This document shows, piece after piece, positions 53,863 to 61,167 of a DNA stretch of 64,000 nt. The first letter of the stretch is position 1. The number at the start of each line of letters is the position of its first letter. The position numbers and the translations under genes are program-made. This stretch comes from Flavobacterium sp. 9 (GTDB lineage: Bacteria > Bacteroidota > Bacteroidia > Flavobacteriales > Flavobacteriaceae). Location of the stretch: assembly GCF_002754195.1 (NCBI RefSeq), contig NZ_PEEU01000001.1:62001-126000 (forward strand). The letters are read 5' to 3'. Below the pieces are notes generated by a model, which was given only the letters and a program-made list of their open reading frames with translations, was not told the DNA's origin and ran no database searches.

Positions 53863-54111
53863 AATTACAAAGCGCTATTTTACAACATCTTAAAAACAAA
53901 ATTCCAAAGCAAATTACAAAATATTGACAATATATAATCAAGAAAACAAAGCTGAATTTATTTAAAAAATTTACTCATACGAATTAAAAAACTTTGTTTT
54001 AACTTCTTCATTTAATTTTTCCGATTGCTTTTTTATCCAAAAATTAAAGCGCAACACCTCTATTTTATTTATTTTAATTAGGCATATTTGCATCTTCAAA
54101 ATAAAATTTTA

Positions 54112-54699
54112 ATGATAAAGATTAACAACGAGCAATCCTTTGCTTTAGAGAATGTACTTTTTTCGTTTGCTTTAGCAGTTGAAGCTGCCGATGTTTTTGA
54201 TGGACAAAACACATTAATTACCGGAATTGGAAAAGTAAATGCTGCTTATGAACTTACCAAAGCTATACAGTCCAAAAAGCCGTCTCTTATTGTTAATCTT
54301 GGATCAGCCGGAAGTAGTCATTTCAAAAAAGGCGATGTTATTTGTTGTACCAAATTTGTACAAAGAGATATGGATGTTCGCGGATTAGGATATGCGTTAT
54401 ACGAAACGCCACTTTCTGATTTACCGGTAATTTTAGAATATGGTTTGACAATGCCGGAACTACAAATCGGGATTTGCGGAACCGGCGATAATTTTGAAAT
54501 GGGACACGACACAAAAATATATGACGTCGTAGATATGGAAGCTTACGCACTTGCTATGATTGCGATGAAAGAGAATATTCCGTTTTTATGTCTAAAATAT
54601 ATTTCAGACGGCGCAGATGATAATGCTGCCGACGACTGGATGATTCAGGTTCATAAAGCCGCTGAAGCTTATGGGAAAATTTTAAATTTAAAAAAGTAA
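54112..54699 (+). CDS. Nucleosidase, MTA/SAH-nucleosidase-like phosphorylase fold
   Basis: About 195 residues from Met 54112 (MIKINNEQSFALENVLF). It contains TGIGKVNAAYELTKAIQ, VNLGSAGSSHFKKGDVICC and VVDMEAYALAMIAMKENIPF, the purine-nucleoside/MTAN fold with catalytic Glu and the Asp at the end (KYISDGADDNA). MTAN members are usually about 230 residues; this is shorter. It could recycle methylthioadenosine, SAH or another nucleoside. A SAM riboswitch at 60515 indicates that the genome monitors SAM, but no direct link is seen. Confidence 0.82.
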   Translation: MIKINNEQSFALENVLFSFALAVEAADVFDGQNTLITGIGKVNAAYELTKAIQSKKPSLIVNLGSAGSSHFKKGDVICCTKFVQRDMDVRGLGYALYETPLSDLPVILEYGLTMPELQIGICGTGDNFEMGHDTKIYDVVDMEAYALAMIAMKENIPFLCLKYISDGADDNAADDWMIQVHKAAEAYGKILNLKK

Positions 54700-54768
54700 C
54701 AATTCTTCTATTTAGAGATTTAGAATTTCCTGTTACTTTGTTTAATTAATTCCAGCTGCTAGCTTAAT

Positions 54769-54885
54769 AAATCCGTTTTTATCCGCGTTTTTACGAAGTA
54801 AATCTGTTTTATCCGCGTCAAAATTAGACGCTGATTTTACTGATTCGCTAAAGCGAAAACGCTGATAAAAACGGATTTTTCTAAT
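54769..54885. repeat. Dispersed repeat, AATCCGTTTTTATCCGCG type, copy 1
   Basis: Inverted arms AAATCCGTTTTTATC and its complement (54769-54783 with 54864-54878). The core is almost identical to 55561-55665 over about 105 bases (two differences seen). Both copies are in the same orientation, one on each side of the cupin gene at 54948-55385. Confidence 0.88.
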
Positions 54886-54947
54886 TATTAACCAATAACT
54901 TTAATTAATTAAATCATTTATTTGGAAGCATCCAAAAGTATCGCCAA

Positions 54948-55385
54948 TTATATACAAGGCAAATCAGAGCGATTGCTCCAGGCATGATTTGTTCCTCTTT
55001 GTACGACAATATCTCCCGCTTGCAATAAAGTTTCGCCTTCGTCTACAATTAAATAAATTTCCCCAGAAAGAATAATGATATAATCCAGAGTTTCTGTTTG
55101 ATGCATTAACGGATGTGGCTGATTTTCTGGCGCTACAATCCCTAAATCTTTATCAGGCGGAATCTGTACATATCTAAAATAACTTCCGTTTAAAGGTGTA
55201 TTAGGAAAAGCTGTATTCTCAATAATTTTCTCTTCAAATTTCGCCGGAGCACTATCTGTTGACCAAATATCCGAAATTATCAGACCCGGAAAATGTTCTG
55301 AAACATTGGTTACTATAGAATCTTCTTCGATTATTGATTTTCCGTTGTGTAAACCCGTGACAACTCTTCTTGGAATTGTTTTCAT
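54948..55385 (-). CDS. Cupin-domain protein with a shortened C terminus
   Basis: A 145-residue cupin: PHPLMHQTETLDYIIILSGE and the later VQRGTNHAWSNRS segment contain the two cupin motifs with His ligands. Close family members normally end with PC-(x)-A-(x)2-LIDA. Here translation stops at PCI, and reading on through the stop codon at 54948-54950 in the same frame gives LAILLDASK and then a natural stop. So an in-frame stop removes about nine residues. The protein may still fold. Near-identical direct repeats flank the gene. Confidence 0.84.
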   Translation of the reverse strand: MKTIPRRVVTGLHNGKSIIEEDSIVTNVSEHFPGLIISDIWSTDSAPAKFEEKIIENTAFPNTPLNGSYFRYVQIPPDKDLGIVAPENQPHPLMHQTETLDYIIILSGEIYLIVDEGETLLQAGDIVVQRGTNHAWSNRSDLPCI

Positions 55386-55546
55386 ATTGTATTGATTTTA
55401 TTTTTTGAATCTTATCAAGTTTTTATTTGTCATTTCGACTGAAAAGAGAAATCACACAAGTAATTCGACAAAGATTGGCGATTTTGATTGTATTACGAAG
55501 CTAAATATCATTAAGTTAAACTTTATAAAATAAAATCATTGCAAAT

Positions 55547-55665
55547 CAAATCCGTGTTTATCCGCGTTTTTACGAAGTAAATCTGTTTTATCCGCGTCAA
55601 AATTAGACGCTGGTTTTACTGATTCGCTAAAGCGAAAACGCTGATAAAAACGGATTTTCCTAATT
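55547..55665. repeat. Dispersed repeat, AATCCGTTTTTATCCGCG type, copy 2
   Basis: Near-identical to 54769-54885 in the same orientation (mainly GCTGATTTT versus GCTGGTTTT). Forms a hairpin with its own arms. The gap 55386-55691 holds this repeat and a short stretch resembling TATCATTAAGTTAAA of the 39593 family. Confidence 0.88.
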
Positions 55666-55691
55666 ACTTTCTTGACTAATTCGTTTATAAT

Positions 55692-56690
55692 TTATCTTTC
55701 GCCTATTTGCATTACTAATTTCTTTCCTTGTGTTTTATTCTCGCGTAATATTGAATGTGCAGTTGTAACTGTAGAAACCTCTAAACCTCCAACTACTTGA
55801 ATTTCTGGCGGTGAGATTATTCCGTTTTGCAAAAATAATCTTAACTCATTTAATCCGTTTTTGTAATAATCATAACGTTTTTCAAGTCCGTAAACGTAGT
55901 TCGAGATATTTAAGATTGTAGCGCCTTTTGTAAAAAGAATTCCCCGCGATTCTGGTGTCGAAAAATTAGTTACATCTACATAAACTCCGTTTGTTTTTAG
56001 GAGTCTCGCGCCAATTTCTGCTGTGTTGTTTCCTACCAAATCCACAACAAAATCAAAGTTTTTATTTTCATTTAAAGAAAGTGCGGTTTCGTAGATCTCC
56101 TCTTTTTTATAGTTGATGATTTTTTCTGGCTTAACACCAAGCCCAAGTAAGGCATTGATACTATTTTCATTTCCAGCCGTAACAATAAAATTCTCATAGT
56201 TATTTGCAATAAGTAATTTCACGAGCATATTGCCCACTCCGCCCGCAGCGCCTGTAATTAAAACCGAATCCGAAAGAGAAGCGTTCATGCGGTTAAACGA
56301 TTGCAAAGCCGTTAAACCCGCAGACGGAATTGCCGCAGCTTCTTCGAAAGAAATGTTCGAAGGTTTATGTACCGCAATGGCTTCAGGAATAGAAATATAT
56401 TCGGCATAAGTCCCATTAGATCCCATACTTCCTGATCCGCATAAAACAGCATCTCCTATTTTAAAATCGGTTACGTTTGTGCCAATTGCTGAGACAATTC
56501 CGGAAAACTCACGACCGAGAATTGGAGAACGCAAAAGCTTTCTTTCTGATCCGTCTTCGGTCATTTGATAATCAATCGGATTAAAACCTGAAGCTATAAT
56601 TTTTACCTGAATTTGATTGTTTTCAGGTTGCGGAATTTCTATTTCTTCCAGAAGAAACTCTCTGTTTTCTTGTAGTACAATTGCTTTCAT
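55692..56690 (-). CDS. Zinc-independent alcohol dehydrogenase/NADPH:quinone reductase
   Basis: About 332 residues from Met 56690 (MKAIVLQENREFLLEEIEIP). It has the medium-chain dehydrogenase layout: N-terminal catalytic domain (LGREFSGIVSAIGTNV) and Rossmann domain with GAAGGVGNMLVKLL near residue 153. The structural zinc Cys cluster is absent, so it falls in the quinone-oxidoreductase branch. It is divergent from an HxlR regulator (92 bases between start codons), the classic qorA/qorR arrangement, and should reduce quinones with NADPH. Confidence 0.9.
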   Translation of the reverse strand: MKAIVLQENREFLLEEIEIPQPENNQIQVKIIASGFNPIDYQMTEDGSERKLLRSPILGREFSGIVSAIGTNVTDFKIGDAVLCGSGSMGSNGTYAEYISIPEAIAVHKPSNISFEEAAAIPSAGLTALQSFNRMNASLSDSVLITGAAGGVGNMLVKLLIANNYENFIVTAGNENSINALLGLGVKPEKIINYKKEEIYETALSLNENKNFDFVVDLVGNNTAEIGARLLKTNGVYVDVTNFSTPESRGILFTKGATILNISNYVYGLEKRYDYYKNGLNELRLFLQNGIISPPEIQVVGGLEVSTVTTAHSILRENKTQGKKLVMQIGER

Positions 56691-56708
56691 TTTTATTGTT
56701 TTATTATA

Positions 56709-56716
56709 CAAAAATA
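56709..56716 (-). promoter_or_regulatory. -7 box TATTTTTG of the quinone reductase gene
   Basis: The minus strand reads TATTTTTG, which fits TAnnTTTG, about 19 bases upstream of the start codon at 56690. It overlaps the regulatory gap that also holds the palindromes at 56744-56768. Confidence 0.5.
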
Positions 56717-56730
56717 TAGTGCTAAAGCTT

Positions 56731-56738
56731 TATTTTTG
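56731..56738 (+). promoter_or_regulatory. -7 box TATTTTTG of the HxlR gene
   Basis: TATTTTTG on the plus strand fits TAnnTTTG. The predicted start of transcription falls within GGTTAACC (56744-56751), suggesting that the palindromes act as operator for autoregulation. Confidence 0.5.
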
Positions 56739-56743
56739 TTATA

Positions 56744-56768
56744 GGTTAACCCGAGGTAACCGGTTACC
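56744..56768. promoter_or_regulatory. Palindromic operator between quinone reductase and HxlR genes
   Basis: GGTTAACC (56744-56751) is followed by the perfect 14-base palindrome GGTAACCGGTTACC (56755-56768). They lie between the two divergent start codons. HxlR-type regulators bind such palindromes, so this is the natural binding site of the regulator encoded at 56783. Confidence 0.7.
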
Positions 56769-56782
56769 AAATAGAAACTAGT

Positions 56783-57160
56783 ATGGCAAAAATTAATGAT
56801 AACGGAATACTTCGTGAAGCCAATTGTTCAGAAGAACTTATGGCAATGCGCGACAGTTTGGATGTATTGGGTGGAAAATGGAAACTTATGATTCTGCGTT
56901 TCTTAACGAATCGAACGCATCAAACGATTCATTTTAAGAAAATGCAACGTGAAATTGGAGGAATCTCGGCTAAAATGCTCAGTAAGGAATTAAAAGAACT
57001 GGAGACAAATTTACTCGTAAGCCGAACGGAACAAGATACTAAACCCGCAACTGTTGCTTATGCAATTACAGAATATGGAAAATCTGTGCTTCCCGTAACC
57101 GAAACATTGGTAAATTGGGGAATTACACACAGAGAGAAAATTATCGAATCTCTAAAGTAA
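56783..57160 (+). CDS. HxlR-family transcriptional regulator
   Basis: A 125-residue winged-helix regulator: MRDSLDVLGGKWKLMILRFL is the family signature, and a Cys (ANCSEEL) near residue 14 lies where redox-sensing HxlR proteins often have theirs. It should repress the divergent quinone reductase and itself through the palindromes in the gap, and be released by quinones or other electrophiles. Direct evidence for the ligand is absent. Confidence 0.92.
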   Translation: MAKINDNGILREANCSEELMAMRDSLDVLGGKWKLMILRFLTNRTHQTIHFKKMQREIGGISAKMLSKELKELETNLLVSRTEQDTKPATVAYAITEYGKSVLPVTETLVNWGITHREKIIESLK

Positions 57161-57175
57161 TTCTTTTTTTTTCGG

Positions 57176-57412
57176 AAACCAATTTCATTCCGTTAGGAAT
57201 GTTTGGTCGGTTGAACCAAATTTGAATTGCGATTTATACGCTCCGTAGGAACGTTTGGTAAATGCTCCATAATCTATTCTTGTGTCAGATGTCCTTACAG
57301 GACATAACTCCAATCAATATCATTTTTTTTCTACCGACGAGATATTCCTACGGAATATTATCAATAAGAAACCCAACAGGTTTTAATCCCGAGGCTTCGG
57401 GACTATCGGGTT
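57176..57412. repeat. Dispersed repeat mixture (CCGTTAGGAATG / CCCGAGGCTTCGGGA)
   Basis: Several flavobacterial intergenic words: ATTCCGTTAGGAATGTTTGG, CCGTAGGAACGTTTGG and the hairpin TCCCGAAGCCTCGGGA (minus strand, about 57390-57405). It fills the gap between the HxlR gene and the PLP-enzyme stop codon and may act as a transcript end. Confidence 0.7.
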
Positions 57413-57438
57413 TATGTTATCAATGTTTATCTCATGTA

Positions 57439-58911
57439 TTACTCGAAGTTAAACCATTCATTTACTTCTTCGGCTATAGTTTCTTTAATTTCAGGATTTT
57501 CAAATTCATTTGTAACCGAATTATACTCGTAATCTTTCTGCCATTTTTTAGAATGTAAAGCAACTTGTTCAATTGCATCGCAGATAAACGAAAGTTCATC
57601 ATTTGTCATAATTGGATGCAGTGATAAACGAACCCAACCAGGTTTATTGGTTTGGTTTTTCTCTAAAAGTTCACTTGTAATTATTGCTGATTTTTTCTCA
57701 TTTATATTAAAAAGATAATGCGCATAAGTACTCGCACAAGACCAACCGCCACGAACCTGAATTCCGAAACGGTCATTTAAAAGTCGTACAATAAGATTAT
57801 AATGAATGTCTTCGATTACGAAAGAAACACAACCTATTCGATCCGTTTTAAGGTCTCCTAAAATAGACAAACCTTTTATTTTTTGAAGTCTGGAAAAACA
57901 AAGATCAAGTAATTCTTTTTCTCTGTTTTTAATATTTGAAACTCCCATTTTATCTTTTAATTCTAAAGCTAAGGCAGTTCTTATTACTTGTAGAAAGCCT
58001 GGCGTCCCACCATCTTCTCTAACTTCTATGACCTCGCTATAACAATATTTTCCTAACGGATTTGTCCATTTTACATTTCCTCCGCCGGGATTATCCGGAA
58101 AATCAGATTTGTATAATTGCTCATTAAAAACCAAAACACCACAAGTTCCTGGTCCGCCTAAGAATTTATGAGGCGAAAAGAAAATAGCATCTAATTGCTG
58201 TTTCGGATCTTTTGGATGCATATCGATTTTGACATATGGCGCCGAAGCAGCAAAATCAACAAAACAAAGTCCGCCGTTTTCATGCATAATTTTAGCTAAT
58301 TCATGATAAGGCGTAATAATTCCTGTTACATTTGAACAAGCCGTAAATGAACCAATTTTTATACTTCTGTCAGCATATTTTTTAATTTCTTCCGAAAGAA
58401 TATTCGGGTCGACCAAATTGTTTTCATCAGGAGGCAAAATCACAACTTCGGCATTGGTTTCATACCACGAAACCTGATTAGAATGGTGCTCCATGTGCGT
58501 GATAAAAACAACAGGTTTATCATTATCATCATTTGCTCGCAAGCCCATTATTCTTTGCAGTTTTGATAAAGCGGCCGTCATTCCGGTTCCGGTCGTAACC
58601 AAAACATCAGATTGGCTGGCATTAACAGATTTTTTTATGACATCTCTGGCATATTGATAAGCATAAGTCGAAGTTTTTCCGGTTTGACTTGAAAGTGAAT
58701 GCGTATTGGCAATCATTGGACCAATTTTATTAAGCATAATATCCTCGATCGGAACGTATAATCTTCCGCTGGCAACCCAATCTGCATACAGCAAATTTTG
58801 TTTTCCATAAACCGATTTAAAAGTGTGATCTACGCCTACTGTGTTTTCTCTGAATTTAGAAAAATAACACTCCAATTCAATTGGTTTCGTTTCTGTCTCA
58901 ATAGCATTCAT
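57439..58911 (-). CDS. Class V aminotransferase-fold PLP enzyme, cysteine desulfurase-like (copy 2)
   Basis: About 490 residues from Met 58911 (MNAIETETKPIELECYF); an earlier Met at 58962 adds 17 residues unlike the paralogue. It shares long identical blocks with the protein at 7477, including SPHKFLGGPGTCGVLVFNE with the PLP Lys and IQVRGGWSCASTYAHYLF with the candidate catalytic Cys. It lacks about eight residues present in copy 1 in the middle. Together with the TlpA-like gene upstream it forms a pair that repeats the arrangement of the main uptake locus. A SAM riboswitch lies in the leader of that TlpA-like gene. Confidence 0.87.
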   Translation of the reverse strand: MNAIETETKPIELECYFSKFRENTVGVDHTFKSVYGKQNLLYADWVASGRLYVPIEDIMLNKIGPMIANTHSLSSQTGKTSTYAYQYARDVIKKSVNASQSDVLVTTGTGMTAALSKLQRIMGLRANDDNDKPVVFITHMEHHSNQVSWYETNAEVVILPPDENNLVDPNILSEEIKKYADRSIKIGSFTACSNVTGIITPYHELAKIMHENGGLCFVDFAASAPYVKIDMHPKDPKQQLDAIFFSPHKFLGGPGTCGVLVFNEQLYKSDFPDNPGGGNVKWTNPLGKYCYSEVIEVREDGGTPGFLQVIRTALALELKDKMGVSNIKNREKELLDLCFSRLQKIKGLSILGDLKTDRIGCVSFVIEDIHYNLIVRLLNDRFGIQVRGGWSCASTYAHYLFNINEKKSAIITSELLEKNQTNKPGWVRLSLHPIMTNDELSFICDAIEQVALHSKKWQKDYEYNSVTNEFENPEIKETIAEEVNEWFNFE

Positions 58912-59034
58912 TTCCTTATCATTTAAATTAACTAAATTTATTATTGTTTGTATTTTAAACACATAGAAACATAGATTCTATTCTAAATAAAAGATGTTTG
59001 AAAAAATCTAGATTTTCACACATAATCCCAAAGC

Positions 59035-59150
59035 TCGATATCATTAAATTAAGCTTTAAACACAATCCCTTTGTGATCTTAAAGCAAAGCGTAATTCTCA
59101 AAACTTTGCGAACTTTGCGTAATCCTTTGTGAACTTTGCGGTAAAATTTT
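59035..59150. repeat. Repeat arm of the CGCAAAG family
   Basis: CATTAAATTAAGCTTTAAA (about 59042-59060) and AACTTTGCGAACTTTGCG (59102-59119) resemble the 39593 and 3718 repeats. It lies in the 337-base gap between the TlpA-like stop and the PLP-enzyme start. The gap also contains CACATAGAAACATAGATT (about 58960-58977). No gene is seen. Confidence 0.65.
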
Positions 59151-59248
59151 CTTTGTCGAGTTAGATACAAGGCTTCTCCCGAAGTTTCAGGATTTGTTAA
59201 AACGCCTATCTATATAAAGAGAAACTATGTTTCTATGCGTTTAAAAAA

Positions 59249-60241
59249 TTAATTTGCTTGTCCTAAAAGTGCTTTAAGCGTAGTTTGTAATTCTTCTCCG
59301 TGAAGATTTTTTGCTACGATAATTCCTTTTGAATCCACTAAATAATTCCCCGGAATTGCTCTTACACCATATAATTTAGCAACGGCGCTGTTCCAGAAAA
59401 GTAAATCAGAAACGTGTGTCCAGGTCAAATTATCATCCTGAATACCTTTGATCCAGTTTTCTTTCTTTTTATCCAAAGAGATTCCGATAATGTTGAATCC
59501 TTTATCATGAAATTCTTTGTAAGCCGCTACGATATTTGGGTTTTCTTTTCGGCAAGGTCCACACCATGAAGCCCAGAAATCCACTAAAGTGTAACCGCCT
59601 TTTAAATTTTCATAAAAGCGAACTGGTTTTCCTTCTGGATTAGTGCTGGTAAAATCAGGGGCTTTTTTTCCAACCGCCAATCCGTTCAAAACGGTAACCA
59701 GTTCTTTTAATTCTTTCACGTAAGTGGTACTTTGAAGGCTTTTATCAAGCAAAGCAATATTTTGAGTGATTTGCTCCGGCGTTAATCTGTACGACCAGTT
59801 TCTGTATAAAACATAAGCCGAAACGATAGATTTTGGATTTTCTGTAATGAATTTACTGATTTCTACATCTTTCGATTTTCTGTAGGTTTCGAATAAATTC
59901 TGAGTTTCAGAACCTTCAACTACAGATCCGCTATAGTATTTTTTTGGATTTAATTTTACAGTTATTGGACCTTTTTCAAGGAAAATATATAATGGACTGT
60001 CTTCTGTATTTACGCTTAAACCGTATAATTCAGGCGTTTTTACTTTGGTTTTAAAACTAAAATTTCCGTCTTTTACTTTTACCGAATCAATTGTGGTAAA
60101 CATTTTATTGTGGAATTTCTGGAGATAAACATATTGCGCAACTGTATCTACAACAGTTCCTTTTAATTGCAAGCTGGTGTCTTGCGCCTGAGTTTGTGTA
60201 ACTCCAAGAAATAAAGCGAAACCTAATAGTATTTTCTTCAT
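59249..60241 (-). CDS. TlpA-like thiol:disulfide oxidoreductase with DUF4369 domain (SAM-linked)
   Basis: A 330-residue exported protein with a signal peptide (about 1-19, FLGVTQTQAQ), a DUF4369-like N domain (25-125) and a C-terminal thioredoxin fold with WCGPC in DFWASWCGPCRKENP and cis-Pro RAIPGNYLVD. It is the closest relative of the proteins at 14221 and 15549. Its leader, from 60250 to about 60650, carries a SAM-I riboswitch, a short ORF and a promoter. Downstream on the same strand lies the PLP enzyme copy. Confidence 0.93.
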   Translation of the reverse strand: MKKILLGFALFLGVTQTQAQDTSLQLKGTVVDTVAQYVYLQKFHNKMFTTIDSVKVKDGNFSFKTKVKTPELYGLSVNTEDSPLYIFLEKGPITVKLNPKKYYSGSVVEGSETQNLFETYRKSKDVEISKFITENPKSIVSAYVLYRNWSYRLTPEQITQNIALLDKSLQSTTYVKELKELVTVLNGLAVGKKAPDFTSTNPEGKPVRFYENLKGGYTLVDFWASWCGPCRKENPNIVAAYKEFHDKGFNIIGISLDKKKENWIKGIQDDNLTWTHVSDLLFWNSAVAKLYGVRAIPGNYLVDSKGIIVAKNLHGEELQTTLKALLGQAN

Positions 60242-60364
60242 TTTGTTTTGATTTTTAAGTGATAATATGATTTTTATTTTAGTTGAAATTAGACAACAGA
60301 ATTCCTTTAACCCAATGCAAAATGGATTTTAGCAAATGCTATTTAAAGGGAAATTGGATAGAGT

Positions 60365-60490
60365 TTAATGCTTTCGCATTCGGAAAACAGCAATACTATT
60401 TGCATCAAAAATTGAATTCAAAAATTCATAAGCCGCGTATAAAGTTGAGTCTGTTTTCATTTTAAAAAATAAATAATTTCTAACATTCAT
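60365..60490 (-). CDS. 41-codon small ORF directly downstream of the SAM-I riboswitch
   Basis: From ATG 60490 to TAA at 60365: 41 codons, reading MNVRNYLFFKMKTDSTLYAA at the start and NSIAVFRMRKH at the end. A second Met at codon 11 follows an A/T-rich stretch. The start codon lies about 30 bases after the riboswitch P1 stem, the right position for translational control. No family is recognised. It could be a leader peptide or regulated microprotein, or chance. Confidence 0.4.
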   Translation of the reverse strand: MNVRNYLFFKMKTDSTLYAAYEFLNSIFDANSIAVFRMRKH

Positions 60491-60514
60491 GATCTTATTC
60501 AGATTTTGAGGAAA

Positions 60515-60620
60515 TCTTTCTTATCTGTCCCGCAAGGCAGGAAGGATTTAGCACCTTATTCGGTAACAGGTTGCTAAGACATCATTGGGCCTATTCCCTC
60601 AGTCTTTCTGGATAAGTATC
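60515..60620 (-). ncRNA. SAM-I (S-box) riboswitch
   Basis: On the minus strand the sequence reads CTTATCCAGAAAGACTGAGG, GGCCCAATGATGTCTTAGCA, ACC, then GGTGCTAAATCCTTCCTGC and GATAAG. The P1 stem pairs 60611-60616 with 60520-60525. These are the conserved blocks of the SAM-I aptamer: GAGGGA, GGCCC-(N)-ATGA, GCAACC and GGTGC-AA-TCC. SAM binding should change the fold and cut expression. The next genes on this strand are the 41-codon ORF (60365) and the TlpA-like gene (59249). No strong terminator is seen between them. Confidence 0.93.
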
Positions 60621-60641
60621 ATACAGAAGTTTTCTGTGATA

Positions 60642-60649
60642 CAAATATA
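60642..60649 (-). promoter_or_regulatory. -7 box TATATTTG upstream of the riboswitch
   Basis: On the minus strand TATATTTG fits the TAnnTTTG consensus, and it lies about 22 bases before the aptamer, the correct place for a riboswitch leader. A 9-base inverted repeat abuts it upstream (60651-60674). Confidence 0.65.
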
Positions 60650-60650
60650 T

Positions 60651-60674
60651 ATACTAATTCTATAAAATTAGTAT
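60651..60674. promoter_or_regulatory. Inverted repeat at the riboswitch promoter
   Basis: ATACTAATT and AATTAGTAT (60651-60659 with 60666-60674), six bases between, immediately upstream of the -7 box. In this position a bound regulator would block or aid RNA polymerase. It could be an operator, possibly for a sulfur or methionine regulator. Confidence 0.55.
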
Positions 60675-60858
60675 AGTTTAAGAATATTTTTTCAGAAATT
60701 ATTCAAACAGCCTATTTTCTATATCATAAATGACTGTAAAATAAATATTTATCTATAAAAAATTCTTTTGAAGTTTTCTTATTTTATAACATAAATTCAT
60801 ACACTTGATTGATGAAAAACATCAAATATCATTTTTATGTTGTAGAAAAAGCATAAAA

Positions 60859-60886
60859 AAACTCATTCCGTTTTTGAAATGAGTTT
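60859..60886 (-). terminator. Terminator of the nitronate monooxygenase operon
   Basis: Nine-base stem AAACTCATT/AATGAGTTT (60859-60867 with 60878-60886), 10-base loop, then a T run on the minus strand. It lies about 280 bases after the operon's last stop codon at 61168, with repeats in between. Confidence 0.6.
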
Positions 60887-60904
60887 GCTTATTTTTATCG
60901 TAAC

Positions 60905-61145
60905 TATATATCGCCCTGATGGGGCTCCACTTAAATTAATAAATTCTTTTCTATAAATATTACATTCCTAACGGAATTTTATTCAGCCCTGGAGGGGCAT
61001 CATATTTATAGCACGAACAATTGCTATATGTTAAAAAAGCTTCAGAGAAGCGACATAGCATCAGCCTTACATTAAGCCCTGAAAGACATCATATTTACAG
61101 AAAAAAACAATTATAATATATTAAAAAGCTTCAGAGAAGCGACAT
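60905..61145. repeat. Direct repeat cluster (GCCCTGGAGGGGCATCATAT type)
   Basis: Two tandem units of about 70 bases, 60986-61056 and 61076-61145, both starting GCCCTG and ending AAGCTTCAGAGAAGCGACAT. Upstream, 60910-60980 holds related words (CCTGATGGGG, CCTAACGGAATTTT). Another dispersed flavobacterial repeat family. No gene in this stretch. Confidence 0.8.
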
Positions 61146-61167
61146 GAAATTTTATACAAAAACCAGA

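Noticed and set aside
60283..60465. 60-codon plus-strand frame in the riboswitch leader
   Set aside because: It lies opposite the leader of the TlpA gene, and has no features of a real protein. The minus-strand short ORF at 60365-60490 is a better candidate because of its position after the aptamer.
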